This document shows positions 16,035-25,831 of a stretch of DNA of 64,000 nt, in pieces (positions within the stretch are counted from its first letter, which is position 1; each line of letters begins with the position of its first letter). Position numbers and translations under genes: made by a program. The DNA lies in NCBI GenBank assembly GCA_002422605.1, contig DISW01000001.1, positions 3,055 to 67,054 of the forward strand, in the 5' to 3' direction. The DNA is from Bacteriovoracaceae bacterium UBA6200 (GTDB lineage Bacteria; Bdellovibrionota; Bacteriovoracia; Bacteriovoracales; Bacteriovoracaceae). The notes under the pieces are model-generated. The model did no database searches. It saw nothing but the letters and a program-made list of their open reading frames with translations, and had not been told where the DNA came from.

Positions 16035-17264
16035 TTATCTGATTCCAAATTCTTCAAGCTCGTCTAATGTAACTGGTGAATTCTTATCGTTAGTTTCCAC
16101 AATGTAGAGAATTCCTTTTACTTGAGGTTCATTTTGATAAATAGGGGGTAGCTCCATAGCTTTCATGACAGAATCTAAGAGATTTCTTTGGTCTCTGTAT
16201 GTTACCCCTTCATAGGTATTTTCTCTTTGTGAGATACATCCGAGAGTTCTTCTAAATGGATAATAGGAAGTGCTTGAATCAGGATTTATTCTTCCGCTTC
16301 CATGTATCCTGAATAGATTCCGGCCAATGTCTCTCGCAATCAAAGTTGCTTTCCACCAATCATGATTCCATGAGCTTTTAGGTAACAATTCCTTAATTAA
16401 AACCTCGTCTTTTGACTTAGGCACAAAGTTCAAAATCATCCTTCGGAATTTCCCATATGAAAGCTGTTGGTCTGCAACCGGCATTACTGAATTGATGGTG
16501 AAAATTCCAGCTGGTGTGTTCCCATTTCGTTGGTAACTTGGAAGTCCAGTCTGTGCTGATGCAAGAGCAGGATTGCTCCAGAGACTTCCGTCTTCCCTGC
16601 GGACCTCGATTCCGTTGATGTCCTTCATAACCATTAGACACGGATAAAGGCGATTCTGCCGGCAAAACATAAATATTTTAACACTTTTAATGTATTCACC
16701 ACCCATGTATGTCGTTACATCTGGCGTATTAAAATATAGATCTGTCACAATCTCTGAAAGTATATCACTTTTACTTTCATTCTCTTGAGCAATATCTGAA
16801 TATGCATCATGCAAACTGGCCAAATCAATTACTCTCTTATGGCCGCTTGATAATAATAAGTCTTCATGAGCTGCCAATATGTATATTAGTTTTGTCTCCA
16901 CAATGGGCTTCCGTAGTTCGTTTAAAAGATTCTCGTGAAGATTGAAATCCAAAAATTGCATTTCACCATATTTTATTTTCAATATAGAAAGTCTTAGTCT
17001 TTCTATTAATCCAAAATAAAATGTCGAAGTCTGGTTTAAGTTTTCGAGCTTTTGCGGAGTTATTTCCTCTTGAAGTGAATCCCAGTAAGCATCTACTAAT
17101 AAGGTTTGCTCAAAAGTAGAAATAGGACTTAAAAAATTGTCCTCATAATTGACTTCTGAAAAGTTATATTTGAATTCTAAATAAAGTCTTTCTTCAACTA
17201 CGGTAGAATCTTTTGCAAATGCAGTAAATGAAGAGATAAGTAAAAAAGTAAGAAAAAATTTCAT
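16035..17264 (-). CDS. L,D-transpeptidase (YkuD family), secreted
   Basis: 409 aa from ATG 17264, which has GAGG 7 bases upstream; a start at 17303 would put 13 residues before a standard signal peptide (MKFFLTFLLISSFTAFAK). The C-terminal YkuD domain carries FRIHGSGRIN and TLGCISQREN, the H-x-G ... S/T-x-G-C-x-S/R catalytic pattern with Cys nucleophile. Such enzymes form or exchange 3-3 peptidoglycan cross-links or attach proteins to the wall. The N-terminal 200 residues are helical and unrecognised. Predatory bacteria encode many, some acting on prey wall. Confidence 0.8.
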   Translation of the reverse strand: MKFFLTFLLISSFTAFAKDSTVVEERLYLEFKYNFSEVNYEDNFLSPISTFEQTLLVDAYWDSLQEEITPQKLENLNQTSTFYFGLIERLRLSILKIKYGEMQFLDFNLHENLLNELRKPIVETKLIYILAAHEDLLLSSGHKRVIDLASLHDAYSDIAQENESKSDILSEIVTDLYFNTPDVTTYMGGEYIKSVKIFMFCRQNRLYPCLMVMKDINGIEVRREDGSLWSNPALASAQTGLPSYQRNGNTPAGIFTINSVMPVADQQLSYGKFRRMILNFVPKSKDEVLIKELLPKSSWNHDWWKATLIARDIGRNLFRIHGSGRINPDSSTSYYPFRRTLGCISQRENTYEGVTYRDQRNLLDSVMKAMELPPIYQNEPQVKGILYIVETNDKNSPVTLDELEEFGIR

Positions 17265-17303
17265 CAAATTAACCTCACGTTGTTTGATAATCAACGCTAA
17301 CAC

Positions 17304-17781
17304 TTATAAGGGGAGAGAAACAATTGGTTTTAATTATATGTTCTATGATGCAAGATAATTTAAGTTAAAAAGATAAGTTTGCGGAGCGCCTAAATGCACA
17401 GAAATAAAGAAATTATTCTTCTTTTATAATATTGTCTCAGATAGTGCGGCCTTTTTCGCCATGGTATTTCTTGAACTACGTTTTCTTTGTGTGGTTGGTT
17501 TTTTGTCATTATCCGCATTCTTCATGCTCTTCGCTTTGTTAATTCCTTCAAAGAAAATTTATAAATCCTCATCCTCCTGTGCAAGATGCTGTCGTGCCAA
17601 CGTACGTGCCCTTAAATAAGAATTCCTTATTTGCAAAAAACTTTTTATTTTAATTCTACTGCCCCGAACCTTGTTAAAGGCATAGCTGTTAAGCGTATAG
17701 GTCCGGGATGAAATCAAGTCAACATAGTAGAAGTTGTTTCTGGGATTAAAACTCCTCGATAACTATTTAAACCTGCCAAAC
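17304..17781. other. Intergenic region without a convincing gene
   Basis: About 480 bases. A minus-strand 33-aa frame (17424-17525), Lys/Arg-rich and ending MAKKAALSETIL, lacks a well-placed ribosome site. An imperfect hairpin (17662-17670 with 17699-17707, 8 of 9 pairs) lies about 75 bases below the P-type ATPase stop and may end that operon. Otherwise I see nothing. Confidence 0.35.
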
Positions 17782-19980
17782 TTATGTTTTGTGAGGATCC
17801 AGCTTCAGTAATCTTAAAGAATTAAAAATCACAAACAACGATGCTCCCATGTCTGATGCCACTGCCATCCAAAGGGTGGTGAGGTTTAAAAAGGCCAATA
17901 CAAAGAACACTAATTTCAAACCAATGGCGAAATAGATGTTGAAACGAATTATATTAAGAACTTTCTTACCATGATTGATTGCACGAGGAATTTCAAAGAT
18001 ATCATCTTTCATCAAAGCAACATCCGCGGTTTCAATAGCAGTATCACTTCCCGCCACTCCCATGGCAAATCCGATAGAGGCATGAGCAAGTGCTGGAGCA
18101 TCATTAACACCGTCACCAACCATGCCAACGTGCTTATATTTGGACACAAGGACCTTAATTTCCCGAACCTTATCATCGGGAAGCAAAGCTCCTTTCGCAT
18201 CATCAATTCCAACTTCTTTTGCTACGGCATCGACTGTTCTTTGATTGTCACCACTGAGCATAACGACCTGTTTTATTCCTGCTCTGTGAAAATTTTGTAT
18301 GGCATCTCTAATTCTTGGTCTCAATGTGTCCGCTAGTGCAAAGACTGCTAAAATCTCACCCTTGCATCCATCGTGGGGAGCATGACCTAACACCACGACT
18401 GACATGGACTTTGCTTCCACAGATTCAAGATATCTTTCTACTTCAGGTCCACAAATGCCGAACTCGTGGGCCAATTTGTGATTTCCCACAAAGTAAGAGT
18501 GATCTTTTATTTTTCCTTCTGCTCCTTTTCCAGTAATGTTGCGAAATTCGTGCGGGTGAATAAACTTAATGTTTCGTTCATCCGCATACCGGAGGACAGC
18601 GAGAGCGAGTGGGTGAGTTGAGACGCTTTCCAGACTTGCGGCCAGAAAGATTGCTTCTTCTTCAGTCATCTGAGCGAATAATTTAAATTCTGTTACAGAA
18701 GGATTACCATTAGTTAATGTTCCGGTTTTATCCAGTGCCACTGCCTTTAACTTTCCAAGTTCTTCCAGGAAAATGCCGCCTTTTACAAGGATTCCATTAC
18801 GTGCAAGAGAAGTTAAACCGGAAACAACAGAAACGGGAGTGGCAATGACAAGTGCACACGGGCAACCAATGACTAAGAGAACAAGGCCCTTATAGATCCA
18901 ATCATCCCAATTACCGTTCAAGAAGACGGGAGGAAGTATTGCTACTAGAAATGCAAAGGCCATAACAGTTGGAGTATAGATTGATGCAAATTTGTCCACA
19001 AAGCGCTGAGAAGGGGCCTTTTGGGTTTGAGCATCTTCGATTAAAGATATGATTTTGGAAATCTTTGTATCTTGAAAGGCTTTGGAAGCTTTTATTTTCA
19101 GCACGCCCGATTCGTTGATTGTTCCGGCCCACACTGAATCTCCGATATTTTTCTCTTCAGCTCTTGATTCACCCGTTAGTGAAGCCTGGTTCACGCTTGA
19201 ATTTCCTTGAACGACTTCACCATCAACAGGAATATTCTCACCTGGTCTTACCAGAACCACGTCTCCCACTTTAATTTGTGCGACAACAATAGGAATAGTA
19301 GAACCATCTGTTTGGAGAAGAAGGGCCTCATCTGGAGTTACTTTTAATACTTCGTGGATTGCTCTTCTGGCCCGAGCAACACTTAAAGCTTCCAGGAGTT
19401 CGGCCAGCGCAAAGAGAAATACCACGCTCGCAGCTTCGGAGTATTCCTTAATCAAATACGCCCCTACAACTGCCACTGACATTAAAACGTTCATATCAAG
19501 GCGAAAGGTCCGCAAAGAGCGAAAGGCCTTCGGGAAAATCAAGACTCCACCGAGGAGAGTTGATAAACTGTAAAAAGCCAAATGAAGGTTAGAACTTCCT
19601 ACTTCCATCCAGTCAAATATCAAGCCTAGAGTTAAGGTTATCCCTGAAGCGGCAACAAGCATTACCCTTTGAGTATGATCATGGAAAAAGCTTTTACTGG
19701 ACTCCTGAACAATCTTAACCCCTGTTTTTTGAATAAGAGATTTTATTGTTTCTTCTTTCACGCCCTTTTGATGGTAAACAGTAACAGTTTCATTCATGAG
19801 ATTGGTATTAACCCGATCAATGCCTTCTAACTTTAAGGCATTTTGAATCGCAGCTACTTCATCAGCGCAGTCCATTCCTGAAACCTTGAAGCTTGTCATG
19901 ATGCTATCTAAGGGAGGAGCATGAGTAGATGTATTAAACGAGGCTTCATTATTAGCTTTAGGTGTGCAACATTCTTTCAT
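17782..19980 (-). CDS. Zn/Cd/Pb-type P-type ATPase (P1B)
   Basis: 732 aa from ATG 19980 (AGAGGA just upstream). A short Cys/His-containing N terminus (MKECC) precedes one heavy-metal-associated domain with GMDCADE, which has a Cys and a Glu but not the usual C-x-x-C. The membrane ATPase core has CPC in GCPCALVIATPV (about 373), phosphorylation motif DKTGTLT (about 414), the HP segment and GDGVNDAPA (about 621). It exports soft divalent cations (Zn, Cd, Pb, perhaps Co) to the periplasm, handing them to the CzcCBA system encoded upstream. Last gene of the minus-strand resistance cluster. Confidence 0.88.
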   Translation of the reverse strand: MKECCTPKANNEASFNTSTHAPPLDSIMTSFKVSGMDCADEVAAIQNALKLEGIDRVNTNLMNETVTVYHQKGVKEETIKSLIQKTGVKIVQESSKSFFHDHTQRVMLVAASGITLTLGLIFDWMEVGSSNLHLAFYSLSTLLGGVLIFPKAFRSLRTFRLDMNVLMSVAVVGAYLIKEYSEAASVVFLFALAELLEALSVARARRAIHEVLKVTPDEALLLQTDGSTIPIVVAQIKVGDVVLVRPGENIPVDGEVVQGNSSVNQASLTGESRAEEKNIGDSVWAGTINESGVLKIKASKAFQDTKISKIISLIEDAQTQKAPSQRFVDKFASIYTPTVMAFAFLVAILPPVFLNGNWDDWIYKGLVLLVIGCPCALVIATPVSVVSGLTSLARNGILVKGGIFLEELGKLKAVALDKTGTLTNGNPSVTEFKLFAQMTEEEAIFLAASLESVSTHPLALAVLRYADERNIKFIHPHEFRNITGKGAEGKIKDHSYFVGNHKLAHEFGICGPEVERYLESVEAKSMSVVVLGHAPHDGCKGEILAVFALADTLRPRIRDAIQNFHRAGIKQVVMLSGDNQRTVDAVAKEVGIDDAKGALLPDDKVREIKVLVSKYKHVGMVGDGVNDAPALAHASIGFAMGVAGSDTAIETADVALMKDDIFEIPRAINHGKKVLNIIRFNIYFAIGLKLVFFVLAFLNLTTLWMAVASDMGASLFVIFNSLRLLKLDPHKT

Positions 19981-20077
19981 GATTCCTCTTTTCTTAAACA
20001 TTATTACATAAGCTAGTATGTGATTTGTTATCTTCATCTTCTTTATTTGCTTTTCATGTTTTCTCTTTTAGTCTGTT

Positions 20078-20398
20078 CTAACGACGAGTCGCATTTTCCC
20101 AGTTGTTGTTCGCTTCCTTTACATGCTCATCCAGATGTGTCTTGAATTTCTCCATCTTTTCTTTTGAAGAAAAATAGTATTTCCTTCCTCCATGAGTTAG
20201 TGTGAATTCCTCTTTTCCCTCCACATGAGTATCACCCTCCATGACAGCATGAGCACACTTTTTTTCAAAAGCCTCTTTTGCATCTTTTGAGCATTTTTTA
20301 CATCCAGCCTTATCATCATGGTGATGATGGGGTGATTTTTTATGGTGATGCGAGCATGAGAAAGCTAAAAATAAAAACAATAAATAAATGATTTTCAT
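20078..20398 (-). CDS. His-rich lipoprotein with YHS-like metal-binding domain
   Basis: 106 aa. The lipobox LAFSC is followed by a His run (HHHKKSPHHHHDD), a GCKKC motif and a C-terminal YHS/TRASH-like segment (GGRKYYFSSKEKMEKFKTH). It should bind metal in the periplasm, anchored to a membrane. It lies between czcA and the P-type ATPase, so a periplasmic buffer or metallochaperone between the two exporters is a sensible inference. Confidence 0.6.
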   Translation of the reverse strand: MKIIYLLFLFLAFSCSHHHKKSPHHHHDDKAGCKKCSKDAKEAFEKKCAHAVMEGDTHVEGKEEFTLTHGGRKYYFSSKEKMEKFKTHLDEHVKEANNNWENATRR

Positions 20399-20440
20399 AC
20401 AGTATTCCTGGTAATTTTTTTATAAACATTAAACAAATTT

Positions 20441-23400
20441 TCAAGCAATTTCTTCCATTGGTGGCTTCATATACTTAAAGAAAAGTCTATAGAGCGCAGG
20501 CAGTACCACCAGGGTAAGGGCAGTGGCCGTGAGCATTCCACCTACTACCACGGTTGCCAGCGGTTTTTGAACCTCAGCACCTAGACCAGTGGCAAACATC
20601 ATGGGCAAGAAGCCGAAGATATCGGCCAGGGCCGTCATGAGCACTGGCCTTAATCGTGACATTGATCCAATTTCAGCGATTTCATCCGGCGTATGTCCTT
20701 CTTTATACAGATGATTGAAGTACGAAACAATCACCACTCCATTTAAGATGGAGATCCCTGATAGAGCAATAAAGCCGACTCCTGCGGAGATACTGAACGG
20801 AACATCCAGAATATTCAGAGATATTACTCCGCCGAGTAGGGCCATAGGAGCGCACATAAAGATCAGTACCACCTGAGCAATATTTCTGAAGGCAGCAAAA
20901 AGCATGGCGATAATGATGAGCATAGCTAACGGTACCAAAATCGCAAGCCTTTCCTTGGCCTGCTGCAGGTTCTTAAAGCTCCCCCCCCATTCAATATAGT
21001 ATCCTTCAGGAAGCTTAATGGCTTCTTCTACCTTGGCCTTTGCGGTATTAACAAAAGTCTCTATGTCTCTGGTCTCAGGGTTAATCAAAACAGCAACCCG
21101 TCTCTGTGAGTTCTCTCGGCTAATAGATGTAAATGTATCTACTATATCAATTTTCGTTACCTGCTCAATTGGTACAGTGTACCCCTCTGAAATTCCTACT
21201 GGTAACTGACGGATAGTTGCAATGTTTTCTCTCTCAGTTTCGGAAAGTCTAGTGACAATTGGAAAGCGACGAACGCCCTCATAGATGTAACCGATTTCCT
21301 TCCCACCAATCGCAGTGTTTATCGTGTCAAGAACCGGTCTCGCAGTGACGCCGAGATTCGCAAGATCGTTCATCTTTGGCGTATATTGGATCATGGGGGA
21401 TTTCCCCTTGGATTCGGATTCCACTTCTCCTGAGCCAGGAATTGAGGCAACAATCCCCGAAACCTTTTGTGCATATTCCATGATTTTGTCTAAATCTTCA
21501 CCGAAGATCTTGGCCGAGACATCCGCCCTTGTTCCTTCTAGTAGCTCATTAAATCTTAGCTCAACCGGTTGAGAGATCAGCAGGGTCTGTGCAGGAACAT
21601 GCAATTCAAGCTTCTTCTTAATTGCATCGATTAGATCGTCCTTCGTTTTGATCTTTCCTTTAGGCCAGTCTTTGATTTTCTTTAACATGATGTAAGAATC
21701 TGAGATGTTCACACCCATGGGGTCCGTCGCAACTTCAGCAGCACCAGTACGGGCAAAAACGTTCTGGACCTGTGGGAAGGTATTGATGACTTTCTCAGAA
21801 AGCATCTGGAGTTTAACAGAGTTTTGGGTTGTGATGTTCGCTGGGCGAATGAATTGGATAGCAAAATCTCCCTCGTTCAACTGAGGAATGAATTCTGAAC
21901 CCAACCGTGAGAAAAAGAAAACACCTGCAACGATTGAGGCAAGTCCGATTCCCAGAACCACTTTCCGGTACTCAAGTCCTTTGAGCAGGAAAGGGTGGAA
22001 AATTTTCTCCGCGATCCGCATGAGGATAGGTTTATTCTCTTTAGTCTTCCCACTCAAGAAAGTCGCTGCTAGCGCAGGAACAAGAGTAAAAGAAAGGAGG
22101 AGGGCGCTGGCAAGGGCCATAAGAAAGGTTTGCGCCATAGGCCCGAACATCTTTCCTTCTATACCAGTTAGAGCAAATATTGGAATAAAAACCACCATGA
22201 CCACCAATTCGCCAAACCCAGCAGCTGTACGAATTTCAATTGAGGCTTCAGTAACATAGTGTTTCACTTCTTTTCTCGTTAGTTCACGACCGTGCTCTTT
22301 ACCAGCCTTTTCCAAGCGGCGAACACAGTTCTCGATAACGATAACCGCTCCATCGATGATGATACCAAAGTCCAAGGCCCCCAAACTCATGAGGTTCCCT
22401 GAAACCTTCATCCACTTCATGAGAATGAATGTAATAAGAAGGGCGATGGGAATAATAAAGGATGTGATTAAAGCAGCACGCAAGTTTCCAAGGAGGAGAA
22501 TGAGGATCACCATCACAAGTCCGGCCCCCATGAGAAGGCTGTGTTCAACTGTTCCAAGAGTAGCATTCACCATATCGGAACGATCATAAAGGGTTTTAAG
22601 CTCAACCCATTCGGGTATATCCTTCTTAATTTCCTGGAGTCTCGCGTCGACAGAAAGGGCCACAGTCCGGCTGTTTTCACCGAGAAGCATAAATGTAGTT
22701 CCAATGATGCTTTCTTCTCCGTTAACAGTTGCGGCACCTGTCCGGATCTGCTTATCGAACTTTACGTTGGCAATATCTTTAACTTTAATGACCCGATAGT
22801 CGGAAAGTCTCTTCACAACGACATTTTCAATCTGTTCAAAATTCTGAAGAAGACCATTTCCTCGCACTAGGAGTTGTTCACCTGTTTGCTGGATATAACC
22901 GCCACCAACGTTTTGGTTAGTCGTTTCGATAGCATTTTCAATGTCATCGAAATGAATTCCAAAAGTGGCCATTTTCTTTATATCTGGCTGAATGAAAAAT
23001 TGTTTTTCATATCCTCCTATCGTATTAACTTCGACGACGCCCTTAACGTTTAATAAACGGGGTTTAATAAACCAGTCCTGGAGGGATCTAAGCTCCATTA
23101 ACTGAATTAATCTTTTCTCTGGATCAGTTTCGGGCTTCTTTGCTTCAACTGCATAGTGGTAAATCTCTCCTAGACCAGTACTTATAGGCCCCATTTCAGG
23201 TGTAACACCTTTAGGGAGCTCAAGGTTCTGAAGCTTTTCACTTACCAGCTGTCTGGACTTGAGAACGTCAGCATCATCATTGAAGATAACTGTTACCTGC
23301 GAGATTCCAAAGCGTGATACTGATCGGATGGTTTCCACGTCAGGGATCCCGTTCATCGCGTATTCGATTGGAAACGTCACCATTCTCTCAATTTCCTCAG

Positions 23401-23572
23401 GCACTAATCCAGTAACTTGAGTATTGATTTGTACCTGTGTATTTGTAATGTCAGGAACTGCATCAATGGAAAGAGTCTCAAAGGCACGTAGACCAAGGAG
23501 AATGAGAAGGATTGTCATCAAAAAGACGAACAACCTATTTTTTACTGAGAAATGTATAATTTGATTAATCAT
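20441..23572 (-). CDS. czcA: CzcA-type heavy-metal RND pump
   Basis: 1043 aa, full length for the HME-RND family. It begins with the typical FSVKNRLFV and first transmembrane helix, then NTQVQINTQV. It carries the proton-relay/metal motif SLGALDFGIIIDGAVIV in TM4, a central KKIKDWPKG, and the late helices with GFIALSGISILNG. It extrudes divalent metals (Co/Zn/Cd or Ni) from the periplasm by proton antiport through a trimer. It sits 14 bases after the short adaptor gene and in line with czcC. Confidence 0.92.
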   Translation of the reverse strand: MINQIIHFSVKNRLFVFLMTILLILLGLRAFETLSIDAVPDITNTQVQINTQVTGLVPEEIERMVTFPIEYAMNGIPDVETIRSVSRFGISQVTVIFNDDADVLKSRQLVSEKLQNLELPKGVTPEMGPISTGLGEIYHYAVEAKKPETDPEKRLIQLMELRSLQDWFIKPRLLNVKGVVEVNTIGGYEKQFFIQPDIKKMATFGIHFDDIENAIETTNQNVGGGYIQQTGEQLLVRGNGLLQNFEQIENVVVKRLSDYRVIKVKDIANVKFDKQIRTGAATVNGEESIIGTTFMLLGENSRTVALSVDARLQEIKKDIPEWVELKTLYDRSDMVNATLGTVEHSLLMGAGLVMVILILLLGNLRAALITSFIIPIALLITFILMKWMKVSGNLMSLGALDFGIIIDGAVIVIENCVRRLEKAGKEHGRELTRKEVKHYVTEASIEIRTAAGFGELVVMVVFIPIFALTGIEGKMFGPMAQTFLMALASALLLSFTLVPALAATFLSGKTKENKPILMRIAEKIFHPFLLKGLEYRKVVLGIGLASIVAGVFFFSRLGSEFIPQLNEGDFAIQFIRPANITTQNSVKLQMLSEKVINTFPQVQNVFARTGAAEVATDPMGVNISDSYIMLKKIKDWPKGKIKTKDDLIDAIKKKLELHVPAQTLLISQPVELRFNELLEGTRADVSAKIFGEDLDKIMEYAQKVSGIVASIPGSGEVESESKGKSPMIQYTPKMNDLANLGVTARPVLDTINTAIGGKEIGYIYEGVRRFPIVTRLSETERENIATIRQLPVGISEGYTVPIEQVTKIDIVDTFTSISRENSQRRVAVLINPETRDIETFVNTAKAKVEEAIKLPEGYYIEWGGSFKNLQQAKERLAILVPLAMLIIIAMLFAAFRNIAQVVLIFMCAPMALLGGVISLNILDVPFSISAGVGFIALSGISILNGVVIVSYFNHLYKEGHTPDEIAEIGSMSRLRPVLMTALADIFGFLPMMFATGLGAEVQKPLATVVVGGMLTATALTLVVLPALYRLFFKYMKPPMEEIA

Positions 23573-23586
23573 TAGATTATTTCCTG

Positions 23587-24132
23587 TTAATGGCCATGAC
23601 TGTATTCAGCGGTGTCTGTTGAATACACATCAGTAATTGCAATAAGACCCACATCATCTGTGACAATCTGATCGCCAGATCTAAGGTCTCTTGTCTCAAT
23701 AGAATATTCTGTCTTTGAAGCTTGCTTAATAATTACAGGAATGAATTTAAAGAAGCCTTCCCGGTAACGGTAAACTCCAGTAGTATTTTTAGATGTAACT
23801 AATGTTGCTGCGTTTATCACCGGGGAGGATGACTCTACTGTCTTGAATTTAACTCCCAAGGTGGTCATTGCTTCATTGGAGAGGCGAAACCCTTTTTCCT
23901 CGTTTACTTCTAAAATTGCTTTCCCCGGACCAACTGCTTTGCCTCCGCCTTCTTCATGACCGTGTCCATGCTCGTCTTCATCGTCATGATCATGCTTATC
24001 TTCTTTGCCATGATCATGCTTTTCTTCTTCATTATGCCTATGTTCTTTTCCCGCGCGAGAATCTTGTGCATATAGATTTTGAATACTTGTGGTGGCGACT
24101 ATACAAACGACAAGGAGAAATAAAATTTTCAT
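23587..24132 (-). CDS. Short CzcB-like adaptor, missing hairpin and lipoyl domains
   Basis: 181 aa with a signal peptide, a His/Asp/Glu-rich stretch (about residues 28-62) and a block like the start of CzcB proper (GFRLSNEAMTTLGVKF). It then jumps to what resembles the C-terminal membrane-proximal region (VYRYREGFFKFIPV, then LRSGDQIVTDDVGLIAI). Usual CzcB adaptors are over 350 aa with a barrel-sandwich and a helical hairpin that reaches the outer-membrane channel; neither is visible. No stop or frameshift suggests recent damage, so it may be a natural minimal form. Ends in YSHGH. Confidence 0.65.
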   Translation of the reverse strand: MKILFLLVVCIVATTSIQNLYAQDSRAGKEHRHNEEEKHDHGKEDKHDHDDEDEHGHGHEEGGGKAVGPGKAILEVNEEKGFRLSNEAMTTLGVKFKTVESSSPVINAATLVTSKNTTGVYRYREGFFKFIPVIIKQASKTEYSIETRDLRSGDQIVTDDVGLIAITDVYSTDTAEYSHGH

Positions 24133-24140
24133 ATCGAGCC

Positions 24141-25382
24141 TTAATTTTTGGAATTTATGGTAAAAAGATCTTCTAATAATTGAGTCTCACCTCTGATGAA
24201 AACGATTTCTTCAAGTGAAACCAGAAGATCGTTTTCAGTCTCAAAACGTGATTCTAGAAAATCTAAATGCTGGCGATGAGATTCAATTGTCATAGGGATT
24301 GAAACAATTCCTCTTGCAAATAAACTTTCAATTTCAGCATGTTGTTTATTGAGCCTTTCCAGGGTAGTCATTTGAGAGAGAACCTGGACAGATCGTTCGT
24401 ACTTTCTAATAAGCATGGTCTTCTTAATATTTAAATTCTTAATAGAATTGGCACTTTCAATTTTTTGTGCAGCCATTCTTCTTGCTGCATTTAACTTACC
24501 AGCATCATTGGTGTGAAACAAAGGTAGATCAAACGTAACTGCTACCCCTGCTGATAAGAACTTATCATTTCCCTCAGTTTGATATTCTACAACAGGGCCA
24601 ATTGCTATGTTTGAATATCCTAGTGATTTTTGAACTGCCAGCTCCGCTTCGGCCTGCTTAGTTTTTAAATTTTCTACGTTAACAAGTCCATTCTCCGTGG
24701 ACGACAAGTTTTTGAGGGGAAGAAGTAGCTGTTTATAGTGAAGACTTGAATAATGAGGATTGATGATTTCACATCCAGTGATGAAGGTTAATTCACCTCC
24801 AAGTAAAGTCTTCTCATTTTCAAAATCATTCAACCTCGCTTTATAGTCATTTGCAGCTAACCGTAAAGTTAATAGAGAAACTCTCTCTTCTGGAGTTAGC
24901 CCAGATCTTACTGCTAGTTTTTCAATGACTTTCTCAAAAGTTGAGATTGCTTCTTTTGCCGCATCTATCAGAATAGTTAGTTGGGCCACTCTTTGATATT
25001 TAAGCGCATAGCTGACAGTTGTTTCAACTCCCTTAAGATTTAATAATCTTTTTTGTATTGTTGCTGAAAGTTGCGCTTCTTCTATCCGACGGTTAAGTTT
25101 AGAACCAAATTCGTAGATGTGTTGAGCTGTTACTTGCAAGCTATTAACATCAATACCAAACTGGTTTCCTTTTAAATATTCAGCGTCTACGACTGGATTA
25201 GGTCTTTGTTTCGCTAGGTCGATACCACTTTCAACTTCACTAACACGTCGTTTAATCTGTTCTTGAATAGGATTATTCAAATTAAGTTTACTGTAAAACT
25301 CGTTGATAGTTTTAAAATCACAATTAACCTGTGAATATGCCGCCCCACTTAGCAGCGAGATGCCTAAGAGAAATAAGAACAT
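24141..25382 (-). CDS. czcC: CzcC-like outer-membrane channel (TolC superfamily)
   Basis: 413 aa with a signal peptide (ISLLSGAAYSQ) and long coiled-coil helices with the duplicated OEP pattern (for example VESGIDLAKQRPNPVVDAEY and the later PLFHTNDAGKLNAARRMA). It forms the outer-membrane exit duct of the CzcCBA efflux complex. It is upstream of, and on the same strand as, the adaptor and pump genes, with a 9-base gap to the adaptor. Confidence 0.85.
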   Translation of the reverse strand: MFLFLLGISLLSGAAYSQVNCDFKTINEFYSKLNLNNPIQEQIKRRVSEVESGIDLAKQRPNPVVDAEYLKGNQFGIDVNSLQVTAQHIYEFGSKLNRRIEEAQLSATIQKRLLNLKGVETTVSYALKYQRVAQLTILIDAAKEAISTFEKVIEKLAVRSGLTPEERVSLLTLRLAANDYKARLNDFENEKTLLGGELTFITGCEIINPHYSSLHYKQLLLPLKNLSSTENGLVNVENLKTKQAEAELAVQKSLGYSNIAIGPVVEYQTEGNDKFLSAGVAVTFDLPLFHTNDAGKLNAARRMAAQKIESANSIKNLNIKKTMLIRKYERSVQVLSQMTTLERLNKQHAEIESLFARGIVSIPMTIESHRQHLDFLESRFETENDLLVSLEEIVFIRGETQLLEDLFTINSKN

Positions 25383-25421
25383 AAATACCTCTATAATTAA
25401 TTTAAAACGAGAAAATGGGGA

Positions 25422-25766
25422 TTATGCGCGTATTGGAGGGCGATTAATTTCAGACAAAGAAGGAGAGGGCAGAGCTAACGAGAAATCGGAAAATTCTAGC
25501 AAGAAATTTAAACTGCTAGGACTAACAAGTGATTTGAAAGAAAAGTTAACAGCGATATGAATATGGCCAGCATGGCAATGATGAGTTTCTGAACTTTTTG
25601 TATGTGGATGAATAGGCAGATCGTTGGCGGCTTGACTCAAATCATGTTGGAAATCTGAAATTGATGCATCATCCCTATGGCATATAGAAAAATCTTCAAC
25701 GATACTACTCGCTGAAAAGTCAAGAAATACGCTTAATAATAAAACCAAGGATACAATTAATCGCAT
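25422..25766 (-). CDS. Small His-rich secreted protein heading the efflux operon
   Basis: 114 aa with a signal peptide (LIVSLVLLLSVFLDFSAS), Cys/His positions (ICHRDD, then HPHTKSSETHHCHAGHIHI) and a C-terminal INRPPIRA. Proteins with this outline (signal, HxH-rich centre, RPP end) are common as the first gene before czcCBA-type operons and presumably bind or sense metal in the periplasm. ATG 25766 lies 6 bases from a -10 box and has no ribosome site. Confidence 0.6.
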   Translation of the reverse strand: MRLIVSLVLLLSVFLDFSASSIVEDFSICHRDDASISDFQHDLSQAANDLPIHPHTKSSETHHCHAGHIHIAVNFSFKSLVSPSSLNFLLEFSDFSLALPSPSLSEINRPPIRA

Positions 25767-25772
25767 AAGATG

Positions 25773-25801
25773 TTTATATAATTTTACTCACAAAATTACA
25801 A
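25773..25801 (-). promoter_or_regulatory. Promoter of the metal-efflux operon, probably leaderless
   Basis: On the minus strand, TTGTAA (25796-25801) and TATAAA (25773-25778) are 17 bases apart. The -10 box ends 6 bases before the ATG at 25766, so the transcript would start at or near the A of the start codon. No regulator gene for it is seen nearby. Confidence 0.45.
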
Positions 25802-25831
25802 CATGGGATGTTTATTCGAATAAGGCTCACT

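Noticed and set aside
18911..19132. Several frames opposite or beside the P-type ATPase and CzcA genes
   Set aside because: They are shadows of strongly supported genes, without ribosome sites or recognisable domains.
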